A DNA stretch of 31,072 nt from Casimicrobiaceae bacterium (GCA_955652025.1 CATPAO010000398.1:1-31072), one strand, 5' to 3'. Counted from the first letter of the stretch, positions 15,550 through 24,281 are shown. Numbers and translations are program-made. The notes: generated from the sequence alone by a model not told the origin.

Positions 15550-16290
15550 CTAGATTGTGCAGCCGCCCGAGACCTCGATCACGGCGCCGTTGATGTAAGA
15601 CGCCTCGTCGGACGCGAGCCACGCGTAGGCGTTGGCGATTTCCTCGGGTTTGCCCAAGCGGCCCATCGGCACCTTCTCTTCCATCATCTTGATGACTTTG
15701 TCGGGGATGGTCGCGAGGATCGGCGTCTCGATGAATCCGGGACAGATCGCATTGGCGCGAATGCCCTTGCGACCCAGCTCGCGCGCCCATGTCTTCATCA
15801 TCCCGATGACGCCGAACTTCGTCGCGGCGTAATTGGTCTGGCCGAAGTTGCCGTAGAGGCCGACGATCGACGAGGCATTCAGGATAACGCCCGAGTTTTG
15901 CTCCAGCATGATGTCGACCACGGCCTTCGTGCAGTTGTAGACGCCTTTCAGGTTGACGTCGATGACGCGCTCGAACTGCTCGTCGGTCATTTTCTTGAAT
16001 TGCGCGTCCTCCACGATGCCGGCGTTGTTGACCAGCGTGTCGATGCGCCCCCATTTGGCCATCACGCCGTCGACCATGTGGGCGATGCTTTCCTTGTCGG
16101 TCACGTCGACACGGAACGCCACCGCGTCGCCGCCGTCCGCCTCGACCGCCTGCATCGTTTCGTTGACGGACTCGAGATTGATGTCGCAGACCGCGACCTT
16201 GGCACCTTCGGACGCGAACTTGAGTGCGGTTGCGCGCCCGATACCCTGTCCCGCGCCGGTAATGATCGAGACTTTGCCAACCAAACGCAT
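15550..16290 (-). CDS. FabG-type short-chain dehydrogenase/reductase
   Basis: NAD(P)-dependent short-chain reductase closest in look to 3-oxoacyl-[acyl-carrier-protein] reductases. The 246 residues show the cofactor motif TGAGQGIG (11-18), CDIN after beta-2, DVTD, NNAG, and the catalytic set NASSIVGLYG...TNYAATK (Ser, Tyr, Lys), then NAICPGFIETPI and the C-terminal YINGAVIEVSGGCTI. The Asp in CDIN after beta-2 favours NAD(H) over NADP(H); this is inference. The ATG at 16290 has GGAG eight bases upstream. It stands alone rather than in a fab cluster, so it is probably a paralog used in another acyl or hydroxyacyl conversion; a role in supplying hydroxyacyl-CoA to the PHA synthase is possible but unsupported. 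It is followed by two stem-loops. Confidence 0.88.
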   Translation of the reverse strand: MRLVGKVSIITGAGQGIGRATALKFASEGAKVAVCDINLESVNETMQAVEADGGDAVAFRVDVTDKESIAHMVDGVMAKWGRIDTLVNNAGIVEDAQFKKMTDEQFERVIDVNLKGVYNCTKAVVDIMLEQNSGVILNASSIVGLYGNFGQTNYAATKFGVIGMMKTWARELGRKGIRANAICPGFIETPILATIPDKVIKMMEEKVPMGRLGKPEEIANAYAWLASDEASYINGAVIEVSGGCTI

Positions 16291-16570
16291 GAAATGAGCT
16301 CCCCGTCTGCACAAAAGCTGCGCGCAAAACCCGTTCGACGCAGCTAAACCCTCGTAATCTATCTGTAATTATTGCGGTGCACAAGCCTTTTGCGCGCTTA
16401 GAGCCGTCGCCGGCCGAGAGTGTGTGCGACGCGCAAAATTATGTTAAAACAATGATTTAGGTATACCGTATCATGATCGCGCACCACGGCGAAGCCAACC
16501 GGAGTGGGCGCTCGCTGGCGGCGCGTTGTGCACCATTGCGCGGCGTCGTGCCGCGAAACGGGGCACCGCG
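16291..16570 (-). promoter_or_regulatory. AT-richer intergenic region upstream of the FabG-type gene
   Basis: This 280-base gap between recJ and the FabG-type gene has no plausible reading frame and holds the most AT-rich short stretch in the window (about 16438-16473). It contains the palindrome GGTATACC at 16460-16467, flanked by TGAT on the left (16454-16457) and ATCA on the right (16470-16473), which could be an operator. On the minus strand a weak promoter is possible: TTGTGC, 17 bases, TAGATT, about 50-80 bases before the ATG. Both are readings of sequence only. Confidence 0.35.
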
Positions 16571-18268
16571 TCAGTCGGCGGGATTCCAATGCTCGATAAC
16601 GAGCTGCAGTGATTGCAGACCGTTCCACTCGTTGACGTCCGGCCGGTAGGCGGCGTGGATGCGCGCCGGCAACAGCCCCGTCTGATTGAACGCGATCGCG
16701 TCGAATCGCTCGCCCCCCCTCTCGAGCGAAAGCTTCAAATGCTTGTCGCCGACGACGCGCTGCGCGGAGACGGCGAATCGGTCGTCGAAGGTCGGCGCCG
16801 CAAAGCCGTGGCCCCAGACGCGGTCGCCCAGCGTTCGCGCCAGGTCGAATGTCAACTCCCCGGAGCCCAAGGGACCGTCGGTTTCGACCGCGCGACGGAG
16901 GTGGGCGGGTGTGAGCAGGGCACGCGCGATCTCTTCGAACGCGGCGGAGAAATCCGGCAACGCCGATTCCTCGATCGTCAGGCCCGCCGCGAACGCGTGC
17001 CCGCCGAAGCGCTGGATGATGCCCGGTGCCCGCTTGGTCACGGTATCCAGCGCGTCGCGCAGATGGAAACCGCCGATCGAGCGGCCCGAGCCCCGCAACT
17101 CGCCGTTGGCCGCGCGCGCGAAAACGATCGCGGGACGGTGATAGCGGTCCTTCAACCGCGACGCCACGATGCCGACGACGCCCTGGTGCCACTCGGGCCG
17201 GAACAGGCACAGCGTGAAACGGTCGGCCGGCGCCGCGGCGGCGTCGAGATCGGCCAGCGCCTCCTCCTGCATCGCGCCCTCGACGTCGCGCCGTTCGCGA
17301 TTCAGCCGGTCGAGCTCCTGAGCGAGCGGTGCGGCTTCCGCTTCGGAGTCCGCCAACAAGCAGCGGATGCCGATCGACATGTCGGCGAGCCGGCCGGCGG
17401 CGTTCAACCGCGGACCGGCGACAAATCCGAGGTCGTACGATGTCGCGCGCGCCATCTCCCGCCCGGCGGCGGCGAACAGCGCGGCGAGCCCGGGCTGCGC
17501 GCGCCCGTTGCGGATCCGGAGAAGCCCTTGCTCGACCAGGATACGGTTCGCGTGGTCGAGACGAACGACGTCGGCGACCGTGCCAAGCGCAACCAGGTCG
17601 AGCAGCGCGCCCAGATTGGGCTCGGGCGCGGTCGCGAACGCGCCTGTTGCGCGCAACCGAGCGCGCAACGCGACGAGGACGAAAAACATCACGCCGACGC
17701 CGGCGATGTGCTTCGACGGGAACGGGCATCCAACCTGGTTTGGATTGACGATGATCGCGGCGTCCGGCAGCACGGCGCCGGGCAAGTGATGGTCGGTGAT
17801 CAGCACGTCGATGCCGCGTGCGTTCGCCGCGGCGACGCCGTCGATGCTGGCGATGCCGTTGTCGACGGTGACGATAAGGCGCGGCCCACGTTCCGCCGCG
17901 AGCGCCACGATCTCGGGCGTCAGTCCGTACCCGTATTCGAACCGGTTCGGCACGATGAAGTCGACAACGGCGCCCATCGCGCGAAGTCCGCGGACGCCAA
18001 CGGCGCACGCGGTGGCGCCGTCGGCGTCGTAGTCGGCGACGATGATGATCGGTTCGCGTACGGCGATCGCACGCGCCAGCCGCTCGGTGGCCACATCGAT
18101 ATTCGCGAGCGACGCGTAGCCGGGCAGCGCGGCCGCGCGGTGATCGAGCTCATCGGGCGAGACGATGCCCCGTGCGGCGTACACGCGGGCAAGCACGGGC
18201 GGAAACCCGGCGGCCAGCAACGCGCTCGCGCCGGCCGGGACGTGGCGACGAACGATCGGTATCGTCAT
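16571..18268 (-). CDS. recJ: RecJ, single-stranded-DNA-specific 5'-3' exonuclease
   Basis: DHH-family nuclease of recombination and mismatch repair. The 565 residues carry the catalytic metal-binding motifs VADYDADGATA (77-87), VTVDNGI, and ITDHHLPG with the DHH triad at 159-161. Then come NPNQVGCPFPSKHIAGVGV, VALGTVADVV and RLNAAGRL. The C-terminal DHHA1 part has RSIGGFHLRDAL and QRFGGHAFAAGLTI, followed by the RecJ OB domain. The length fits E. coli RecJ (577). The ATG at 18268 overlaps the stop codon of the rpfE-like gene by four bases (ATGA), so the two are translationally coupled. An open frame extends to 18442 but overlaps the upstream gene. Confidence 0.96.
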   Translation of the reverse strand: MTIPIVRRHVPAGASALLAAGFPPVLARVYAARGIVSPDELDHRAAALPGYASLANIDVATERLARAIAVREPIIIVADYDADGATACAVGVRGLRAMGAVVDFIVPNRFEYGYGLTPEIVALAAERGPRLIVTVDNGIASIDGVAAANARGIDVLITDHHLPGAVLPDAAIIVNPNQVGCPFPSKHIAGVGVMFFVLVALRARLRATGAFATAPEPNLGALLDLVALGTVADVVRLDHANRILVEQGLLRIRNGRAQPGLAALFAAAGREMARATSYDLGFVAGPRLNAAGRLADMSIGIRCLLADSEAEAAPLAQELDRLNRERRDVEGAMQEEALADLDAAAAPADRFTLCLFRPEWHQGVVGIVASRLKDRYHRPAIVFARAANGELRGSGRSIGGFHLRDALDTVTKRAPGIIQRFGGHAFAAGLTIEESALPDFSAAFEEIARALLTPAHLRRAVETDGPLGSGELTFDLARTLGDRVWGHGFAAPTFDDRFAVSAQRVVGDKHLKLSLERGGERFDAIAFNQTGLLPARIHAAYRPDVNEWNGLQSLQLVIEHWNPAD

Positions 18269-19269
18269 TCTTCGTCCGCGGCCGGAACCGAAAAACCGGG
18301 CGCGCGCCAGCGCGAGGCGAGTCGCGCGAACCGCGACGGCCGCTCCGCGCGCCACGTCACGGCCGCGCCGCGACCATCGGCCACGAGTTGCAGTGCATCG
18401 ATGACGCCATCTTCGAGCGCCGCGATTGCCGGTTGCAGCCAAGCGGTCGCGAATCGTCGCGCGTCGTCGTCATCGTTGCATGGCGCGAGCGACACGACGA
18501 CGTCGACGTTGGATTCCATGCGCGACATCGTGGCCGAAAAATCGAGCGGCGGCGTATCGGCCGCTTGGCCGGCGCGAAGTGCTACACCGCGCACCAGATC
18601 GCCCGGTTCTCCGGACGCGGCAAACGCGTGCCACGCGGGAGATGCGGCCGCTTCCGCCAACCGGCCGCCGCCCCAGAGCCAGACGCCGGTGACCGGTGCA
18701 AGGCCTTGCGTCTCCCGCGCCTGATTCACCGGATGATCGTGCAGCAGCATCTGGATTTCATCCTGCCACCGCTGCCATTTTTTTGCCTCCGCGCCGCGCG
18801 GCAAATGGCGGTAGATCGCGCGCCCCATCACGGCGTCGAGCGGCGAGGTGTCGATCACCGGCGTCGTGGCGGCGTGCACGAACCACGTCGACGGACGCGG
18901 CGCCGCGAAGATGATCGCATCGGTGGCGAAGTGGCGATTCAAAAGCGCGATCAGCGTGACCGCGTCGTCGTGATCGAGATCGTCGATGCGCCCCGCAAGC
19001 AGCACGTCGTCGCGCCCGGCGACCAAGGTGACCGGCGTCGCCGCGAGCACGTAATGGGTGCCGGGTTCCATGCCGGCACCCAGTGCGGACAAGGGCGCGA
19101 CCGGCGTTTCGCGCGGCAGCGACATCGCCGCGACGACCGCCGCGGCGAGGCCGTCGCGCGTTGCGAAAGGCTGCGCCGCGAATCGCGCCAACGCGCGGAA
19201 CGCCGGCATCGCCGCAAGCGTTTCCGCCGCGCGTATGAGCAGGCCGGGAACGACCAACGTGGAAGTCAT
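18265..19269 (-). CDS. RpfE-type regulatory protein (phosphoglycerate-mutase-like)
   Basis: Protein of the family annotated as 'RpfE type regulatory protein' in beta- and gammaproteobacteria, named after the Xanthomonas gene that lies beside recJ. Some members are labelled cofactor-independent phosphoglycerate mutase-like, but no enzymatic activity is established. The 334 residues begin with a short hydrophobic N-terminus without a clear signal peptide. Recognisable are the central IDDLDHDDAVTLIALLNRHF, then EIQMLLHDHPVNQARE and the glycine/tryptophan-rich GVWLWGGGRLA, which are typical of the group. The ATG at 19269 is preceded by the divergent Dabb-domain gene. Its stop codon overlaps the recJ start by four bases; this fixed pairing with recJ is the strongest support for the call. 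Confidence 0.8.
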   Translation of the reverse strand: MTSTLVVPGLLIRAAETLAAMPAFRALARFAAQPFATRDGLAAAVVAAMSLPRETPVAPLSALGAGMEPGTHYVLAATPVTLVAGRDDVLLAGRIDDLDHDDAVTLIALLNRHFATDAIIFAAPRPSTWFVHAATTPVIDTSPLDAVMGRAIYRHLPRGAEAKKWQRWQDEIQMLLHDHPVNQARETQGLAPVTGVWLWGGGRLAEAAASPAWHAFAASGEPGDLVRGVALRAGQAADTPPLDFSATMSRMESNVDVVVSLAPCNDDDDARRFATAWLQPAIAALEDGVIDALQLVADGRGAAVTWRAERPSRFARLASRWRAPGFSVPAADEE

Positions 19270-19335
19270 GTCGAATGAACGCCGCGCGACGTGACGACGA
19301 TCGGAGAGCGCCGGCAGCGATCCACTCTAGCATGC

Positions 19336-19341
19336 GATAAT
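19336..19341 (+). promoter_or_regulatory. putative -10 element for the Dabb-lolC-lolD unit
   Basis: GATAAT in the context AGCATGCGATAATCCC lies about 48 bases before the Dabb-domain start, in the 119-base divergent gap to the rpfE-like gene. It matches TATAAT at five of six bases; no good -35 is seen. Confidence 0.35.
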
Positions 19342-19388
19342 CCCTCGGTGTTTTTCGTACGCGGACCACGCGTCTGCCCTTTGCATCG

Positions 19389-19682
19389 ATGATCAAGCAC
19401 GTCGTCGTCTGGAAGATCAAGGACCCGGCACAAAAGGTCGCGCACGCCGTCGCCGTGAAGCGAGCGCTCGAGGCGTTGCGGGGCCACATTCCCGGCCTCT
19501 TAAAAATCGAGGTCGGCGTCGACATCGGCTACGATCCGCAAGCCGACGACGTGGTCCTGTATTCCGAGTTTGTCGATCGCGCGGCGCTCGACGCCTATCA
19601 GGCGCATCCGTTGCATTTGGACGCGAAGGCCATCGTCAGCGTGCTCGTCACCGGCCGCCGCGCCGTCGACTGGGTCGCCTGA
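19389..19682 (+). CDS. Dabb (stress-responsive A/B barrel) domain protein
   Basis: Small single-domain protein of the Dabb family, dimeric alpha/beta barrels found in stress proteins and some cyclases; the function of bacterial stand-alone members is mostly unknown. The 97 residues follow the family pattern: MIKHVVVWKIKD at the start, a helix with VKRALEALRGHIPGLLKIEVGVDIG, DDVVLYSEFVDRAALDAYQAHPLHL in the middle, and a C-terminal VTGRRAVDW. No Shine-Dalgarno sequence is obvious before the ATG. It ends 30 bases before lolC on the same strand and may share its transcript. Confidence 0.85.
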   Translation: MIKHVVVWKIKDPAQKVAHAVAVKRALEALRGHIPGLLKIEVGVDIGYDPQADDVVLYSEFVDRAALDAYQAHPLHLDAKAIVSVLVTGRRAVDWVA

Positions 19683-19712
19683 CGGAACGGCGACGCCGAC
19701 GACGCAAATCCC

Positions 19713-20960
19713 GTGTCGCCTTACGAACTGGCGGTTGGCCTGCGCTACACGCGCGCCCGCAAGGGCTCGGGGCGCAATGCCTTCATCTCGTTCATCGCGC
19801 TGTCGTCGATGGCGGGCATTGCGCTGGGCGTTTGGGCCCTGATCGTCGTGCTGTCGGTGATGAACGGATTCCAGCTCGAGTTGCGCAATCGCATCTTGAG
19901 CGTCGTGTCGCACCTCGAAATACGCGGCTTTCCCGAACTGAAGGACCCGGCGGCGGTGGCCGATATCGTGCGGCGCAATCCGCATGTCGTCGCCACGGCG
20001 CCGTATGCGGTCGGGCAGGCCATGCTTTCGGTCGGCGACACGAATCGCGGCACGCTGATTCGTGGCATCGACCCGGCGCAGGAGGACACGGTCGCCGATT
20101 TCGGCACGCACATGCGGCGGGGGAAGCTGACGGCACTCGCGCCGGGAAGCTACAACATGGTGCTCGGATCCGAGCTCGCGCGCATGTTGGGCGTGCGCGT
20201 CGGCGACGCGGTGGTCGCCATCACGCCGCAAGGGGTCGTGACGCCCGCCGGCATGCTGCCGCGAATGAAGACGTTCAAGGTCGCCGGTATCTTCGAGATC
20301 AACATGGCCGAGTTCGACGGCGGGCTCGCGCTCGTCAACATCGAGGACGCCGAAAAACTCTATCGTCTCGAGAACGCCACCGGCGTGCGGGTGAAGCTCG
20401 ACGACATGTTCGCGGCGCCGAAAGTCGCATCCGAGCTCCTGTCGGTGATACCGGCCGACGCGGAAATTCGCGATTGGACGCAGAGCCACGCGAATTTCTT
20501 TCGCGCGGTGGCGATCGAGAAGCGGATGATGTTCATCATCCTGACGCTGATCGTCGCGGTGGCGGCGTTCAACATCGTGTCGGCGCAGGTGATGGTCGTG
20601 ACCGACAAGAAGGCCGACATCGCGATCCTGCGCACGCTGGGCGCGACGCCGCGGTCGATCCTGTCGGTGTTCATGATCCAGGGGATGCTGATCGGCACGA
20701 TCGGCACGTTGATCGGCGTTGTCACCGGCGTGCTGACCGCGCTCAACATTGAGACGATCGTTCCGGCGATCGAGCGCGTGTTCAGCGTCCAGTTCCTCGA
20801 CAAGAGCGTCTACTACATCAGCGATCTGCCGTCGGACCTGCAGCGTGGCGACGTGGTCACCGTCGCCGCCGTGGCGCTACTGCTCGCACTTCTCGCGACG
20901 ATCTATCCGAGCTGGCGCGCCGCGCGCGTCAACCCGGCCGAGGCGCTCCGCTATGAGTGA
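19713..20960 (+). CDS. lolC: LolC/LolE-type lipoprotein-releasing ABC permease
   Basis: Inner-membrane permease that extracts mature lipoproteins for LolA-dependent transfer to the outer membrane. It begins with GTG at 19713 ([15 protein letters not shown]...[12 protein letters not shown]), the normal family N-terminus. A first membrane helix ([19 protein letters not shown]) is followed by the large periplasmic domain (about residues 50-265) and three C-terminal helices with [19 protein letters not shown] and the terminal [16 protein letters not shown]. The length of 415 fits LolC, LolE and the hybrid LolF. Only one such permease gene lies beside lolD, so the transporter may be a LolF-type homodimer unless a lolE lies elsewhere. 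The stop overlaps the lolD start by eight bases. Confidence 0.94.
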   Translation: MSPYELAVGLRYTRARKGSGRNAFISFIALSSMAGIALGVWALIVVLSVMNGFQLELRNRILSVVSHLEIRGFPELKDPAAVADIVRRNPHVVATAPYAVGQAMLSVGDTNRGTLIRGIDPAQEDTVADFGTHMRRGKLTALAPGSYNMVLGSELARMLGVRVGDAVVAITPQGVVTPAGMLPRMKTFKVAGIFEINMAEFDGGLALVNIEDAEKLYRLENATGVRVKLDDMFAAPKVASELLSVIPADAEIRDWTQSHANFFRAVAIEKRMMFIILTLIVAVAAFNIVSAQVMVVTDKKADIAILRTLGATPRSILSVFMIQGMLIGTIGTLIGVVTGVLTALNIETIVPAIERVFSVQFLDKSVYYISDLPSDLQRGDVVTVAAVALLLALLATIYPSWRAARVNPAEALRYE

Positions 20961-21651
20961 GGCGGTCGCTGCGGCGCGCGTGCCGGTGCTCGCGTGTCGC
21001 GGCCTCAAGAAGACCTATCGGACCGGCCCGCTCGACGTTCCGGTGCTTTTAGGCATCGATCTGGACGTCGGGGTGGGCGAGCGCGTCGCCGTCGTCGGCG
21101 CGTCGGGGTCGGGCAAGAGCACGCTGTTGCACCTGTTGGGCGGGCTCGACCTTCCGTCGGGCGGCGAAGTGATGATCGAGGGCGCGCCGTTCGTTTCGCT
21201 GACCGAGGCCGAGCGCGGGCGAGTGCGCAACCGCGCACTGGGATTCATCTACCAGTTCCACCATTTGTTGCCGGAATTCACCGCGCTCGAGAACGTCGCG
21301 ATGCCGCTCGTGATTCGACGTCTTTCAACGGCCGACGCAGAGGCGCAAGCGAACACGATGCTCGAACGCGTGGGTCTCAGCCATCGCGTCCGTCATTTGC
21401 CGGGCGAGTTGTCCGGCGGCGAACGTCAGCGGGTTGCGCTGGCGCGTGCGCTCGTGACCGAGCCGCGCTGCGTGCTGGCCGACGAGCCGACCGGCAATCT
21501 CGATCGCAAGACCGCGGCGCACGTGTTCGATTTGATGCTGGAGCTGAACCGCGCGATCGGTACGTCGCTCGTCATCGTCACGCACGATCCCGATCTTGCC
21601 GCGCGCACCGACCGGACGCTGCATTTGGTCGACGGCGTCCTGGCTGCGTAG
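20953..21651 (+). CDS. lolD: LolD, lipoprotein-releasing ABC transporter ATPase
   Basis: Cytoplasmic ATPase that powers the Lol permease. The 232 residues hold Walker [10 protein letters not shown] (49-57), the Q-loop segment [20 protein letters not shown], which is diagnostic for LolD, the signature LSGGERQR, Walker [13 protein letters not shown], and the H-loop VTHDPDLA. The ATG at 20953 overlaps the lolC stop (ATGAGTGA), indicating coupling. An open frame extends upstream to 20749 but is inside lolC in another frame. The stop is followed at once by a stem-loop. Confidence 0.96.
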   Translation: MSEAVAAARVPVLACRGLKKTYRTGPLDVPVLLGIDLDVGVGERVAVVGASGSGKSTLLHLLGGLDLPSGGEVMIEGAPFVSLTEAERGRVRNRALGFIYQFHHLLPEFTALENVAMPLVIRRLSTADAEAQANTMLERVGLSHRVRHLPGELSGGERQRVALARALVTEPRCVLADEPTGNLDRKTAAHVFDLMLELNRAIGTSLVIVTHDPDLAARTDRTLHLVDGVLAA

Positions 21652-21670
21652 CGGGCGAAACTTTGGCCCG
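21652..21670. terminator. short palindromic stem-loop between lolD and the alkA-type gene
   Basis: CGGGCGAAACTTTGGCCCG is a near-perfect palindrome (CGGGC/GCCCG outer arms, AAA-C-TTT core) placed one base after the lolD stop and six bases from the convergent glycosylase stop. On the plus strand it is followed by ATTCTGTT. It is well placed as a bidirectional terminator. Its last 15 bases are identical to 15529-15543. Confidence 0.55.
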
Positions 21671-21676
21671 ATTCTG

Positions 21677-22312
21677 TTAATACTCCACCGGGATCGGATC
21701 GAGCGATCGCCACAGATACCACGTCGCGACGCTGCGATAGGGCTGCCAGCCGACGGCCAGTTCGCGGATCGTCACGACGCTCGGGCGCACTCCGTCGAGA
21801 TAGTGCACGGCCACCGCCTTTTGCAGGCCGATATCGTCGACCGGCAGCACATCGGGCCGGAGCTCGTGGAACATCAGGAACATTTCGGCGGTCCAGCGCC
21901 CGATGCCCTTGACGTCGGTCAACGCGACGATCAGTTCTTCGTCGTCCTGCCCGGGCCAGGCGGCCGGATCGAGCTTGCCCGAAACGAAATGGCGCGCCAG
22001 GTCGCGCACGTAATCGGCCTTCCGTTCCGACAATCCGACGGCGCGTAGTGTCCTCCGCTGCGTCCGGCCGACCCGCTGCGGATCGAGCCGGATCGGCTCC
22101 CCGCTGCCGCGCACCGCCCGCACCAAGCGCCCCCAGATCGTTTGCGCCGCTTTCACGGAAATCTGCTGGCCGACGATCGCGCGGGCGAGTGTCGTGAACG
22201 CGTCGCCGCGGCGGGTCAGATGGATGTCGGGGAATTCCGCGATCAACCGGCGCAACACGGGGTCGCGCGAGGACAGCACCCGGGTCGCCGTGTCCCAGTA
22301 GGGAGGCTTCAT
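21677..22312 (-). CDS. DNA-3-methyladenine glycosylase II (AlkA-type, HhH-GPD)
   Basis: Base-excision repair enzyme that removes alkylated purines. The 211 residues form the HhH-GPD core without E. coli AlkA's N-terminal extra domain: FTTLARAIVGQQISVKAAQTIWGRL, the helix-hairpin-helix LTDVKGIGRWTAEMFLMF, the catalytic aspartate in LPVDDIGLQKAV (Asp160 by comparison with AlkA), and the C-terminal GWQPYRSVATWYLWRSLD. No iron-sulfur cysteines are present, unlike MutY/Nth. It faces lolD tail to tail. Its start is divergent from the ABC-importer operon. The bases before the ATG (GGGCGAAACTT at 22313-22323) repeat an 11-mer found just past its stop at 21653-21663. Confidence 0.93.
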   Translation of the reverse strand: MKPPYWDTATRVLSSRDPVLRRLIAEFPDIHLTRRGDAFTTLARAIVGQQISVKAAQTIWGRLVRAVRGSGEPIRLDPQRVGRTQRRTLRAVGLSERKADYVRDLARHFVSGKLDPAAWPGQDDEELIVALTDVKGIGRWTAEMFLMFHELRPDVLPVDDIGLQKAVAVHYLDGVRPSVVTIRELAVGWQPYRSVATWYLWRSLDPIPVEY

Positions 22313-22388
22313 GGGCGAAACTTACCGCATTTTGCGGTCAAGCCACCCGACCGGAATCGCGCGTAATCTATAAGGTGAACGGCGACCC

Positions 22389-22414
22389 GCGACCGGCAGT
22401 CAAACGCCGGTCGC
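22389..22414. promoter_or_regulatory. perfect inverted repeat upstream of the peptide-transporter operon
   Basis: GCGACCGGC (22389-22397) and GCCGGTCGC (22406-22414) are a perfect 9-bp inverted repeat with the 8-base spacer AGTCAAAC. It lies 63 bases before the first solute-binding-protein start. A possible extended -10 (TGGTACATT, 22441-22449) sits after it, so it would fall near -35 to -60 as an operator; if transcription starts earlier it would be a leader hairpin. Confidence 0.5.
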
Positions 22415-22477
22415 CAAGCCGTGGCAAGGAGCGCCGGATATGGTACATTTCGCGGCTTTTATTTTTTCGGGGTGACG

Positions 22478-24262
22478 ATGTATCGCGGCATTCGGGCGTT
22501 GATTGGCATCGTCGGGCTTCTTGCCGCGTGCGCCGCCGTTGCCGCCGATTCCGCCAAGCTGCTGCGAATCGTCTTCCCGGCGCAGGAGACCGGCTTCGAC
22601 CCGGTCCGGGTGTCCGATCTCTACTCGAACGTAGTCAACGAGGCGATATTCGACCGCCTGCTGACGTACGACTACCTCGCGCGGCCGACCAAGCTGGTGC
22701 CGATGGCGGCCGAAACGATGCCCGAGATCAGCGACAACGGGCGCACCTACCTGTTCAAGATCCGCCGCGGCATCTACTTCACGCCCGACCCGGCGTTCAA
22801 AGGCCAAAAGCGCGAACTGACCGCCGAGGATTTCGTTTACTCGTTCAAGCGGTTCGCCGATCCGAAGAATCGCTCGCCGTGGGCATGGATGGTCGAAGGC
22901 AAGATCGAGGGCCTGGACGCGCAGATCGAAGCGGCAAGGAAGTCCGGCACGTTCGACTACGCGAAAACGATCCCGGGGATGGTGGCGCTCGACAAATACA
23001 CGCTGCGACTCAAGCTCACGTCGCCCGATTACCTCTTCCTCTATACGATGGCGCACGTGCCGTTCGGCGCAGTGGCGCGCGAGGTCGTCGAGGCGTACGG
23101 CGACGACGTGCAAGCGCACCCGGTCGGCACCGGGCCGTACATGCTCAAGGAATGGAAGCGCGCAGCAAAAATTATTCTCGAGACGAATCCGGACTACCGC
23201 GGTTTCGTCTGGGACTTCGAGCCGACCGCCGATCCGTGGGATGCGCGGGTCGCCAAGGCGATGCGCGGCAAGAAGATGCCGCAGATCGGTCGCGTCGAGA
23301 TCAGCATTATCGAGGAAGAGCAATCGCGCTGGCTCGCGTTCAGCCAGAAGGAAGTCGACCTTCTGAACTTGCCAGGAACCTTTCGGCCCCAAGTGTTTGA
23401 CGGCGACAACAAGATAAAGGCGGATTGGCCGGCGAAAGGCGTCTCGATCTTCCAGACGATCGACCCCGACATCGTCTACACGTTCCTGAACACGCGCGAT
23501 CCGATCATTGGCGGCTTCACCAAGGAAAAGATCGCGCTCCGCCGTGCGATCGCCTGGGGCTACAACCTGGAACAGGAAATTCGCGTCATCCGCAAATACC
23601 AGGCGGTGCAGGCGCAGATGCCGATTCCGCCGGGCTTGGTCGGCTACGATCCGCGGTATCGGAGCATCAACCAATACGATCCGGTGCTCGCCAACAAGCT
23701 GCTCGATTATTTCGGCTACAAGAAGGGCGCCGACGGTTATCGGACGTTGCCCGACGGCAAGCCGCTCATTCTGCGGCAGGCGACCGAAAGCTCGGGGGTC
23801 AATCGCGAATCGAATGAGTTGTGGAAGAAATCGATGGACGCGATCGGCATCCAGATCGTTTTCGATATCGGAAAATTCGCCGATCATTTGAAACAGGCGA
23901 AGGCCTGCCAGCTGATGATGTGGGGCGCGGCGTGGTCCGCCGACTACCCCGACGGCGACAATTTCATGCAGCTCCTTTACGGTCCGAACACGGGCCAGAG
24001 CAACAACGGCTGCTACGAATCGAAGGCGTTCGACGCGATGTACTTGAAGTCGCGCACGCTGCCGCCGGACTCGCCCGAGCGGGCGCTGCTATTTCTCGAC
24101 ATGTCGCGGCAGATGGAAGTCGACGCTGCATGGATCTTGGAGGTCTCGCGCGAGCGCGATCAAATGATCTGGCCGTGGGTGAAGGGCTACAAGAAGCATC
24201 CGATCCTCCAGGCCGAGTTCATCTACATGGACGTCGAGCCGCCCGGCGGCCGCGGCGACTGA
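22478..24262 (+). CDS. ABC transporter solute-binding protein, family 5 (peptide/dipeptide type), copy 1
   Basis: Periplasmic binding protein of the DppA/OppA family delivering a ligand to the permeases downstream. The ATG at 22478 (GGGGTGA just upstream) is preferred to the open-frame GTG at 22421 because it opens a signal peptide: MYRGIRALIGIVGLLAACAAVAAD. LAAC could be a lipobox with Cys18, or cleavage may follow AVA. The mature part shows FDPVRVSDLYSNVVNEAIFDRLLTYDYL, TYLFKIRRGIYFTPDPAF, TAEDFVYSFKRF, HPVGTGPYMLKEW and PDGDNFMQLLYGPN, all typical of the family. The 594 residues are longer than DppA (about 535), with an insertion before the GTGPY motif. A close paralog follows after 19 bases. 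The ligand is not evident from sequence. Confidence 0.92.
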   Translation: MYRGIRALIGIVGLLAACAAVAADSAKLLRIVFPAQETGFDPVRVSDLYSNVVNEAIFDRLLTYDYLARPTKLVPMAAETMPEISDNGRTYLFKIRRGIYFTPDPAFKGQKRELTAEDFVYSFKRFADPKNRSPWAWMVEGKIEGLDAQIEAARKSGTFDYAKTIPGMVALDKYTLRLKLTSPDYLFLYTMAHVPFGAVAREVVEAYGDDVQAHPVGTGPYMLKEWKRAAKIILETNPDYRGFVWDFEPTADPWDARVAKAMRGKKMPQIGRVEISIIEEEQSRWLAFSQKEVDLLNLPGTFRPQVFDGDNKIKADWPAKGVSIFQTIDPDIVYTFLNTRDPIIGGFTKEKIALRRAIAWGYNLEQEIRVIRKYQAVQAQMPIPPGLVGYDPRYRSINQYDPVLANKLLDYFGYKKGADGYRTLPDGKPLILRQATESSGVNRESNELWKKSMDAIGIQIVFDIGKFADHLKQAKACQLMMWGAAWSADYPDGDNFMQLLYGPNTGQSNNGCYESKAFDAMYLKSRTLPPDSPERALLFLDMSRQMEVDAAWILEVSRERDQMIWPWVKGYKKHPILQAEFIYMDVEPPGGRGD

Positions 24263-24281
24263 TTCTGCAACCGATTGCGCC

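Noticed and set aside
14485..16347. Plus-strand open frame (620 codons) across several genes
   Set aside because: It crosses the helicase start, the secreted-protein gene, two intergenic stem-loops and the FabG-type gene, all well supported on the other strand.
16613..18724. Long plus-strand open frame (703 codons) opposite recJ
   Set aside because: Antisense shadow of recJ and the rpfE-like gene; high GC removes stop codons. No recognisable domain.
22400..23887. Minus-strand open frame (495 codons) opposite the first binding protein
   Set aside because: Shadow of the binding-protein gene; parallel shadows appear opposite the paralog and the permeases, as expected from codon bias.
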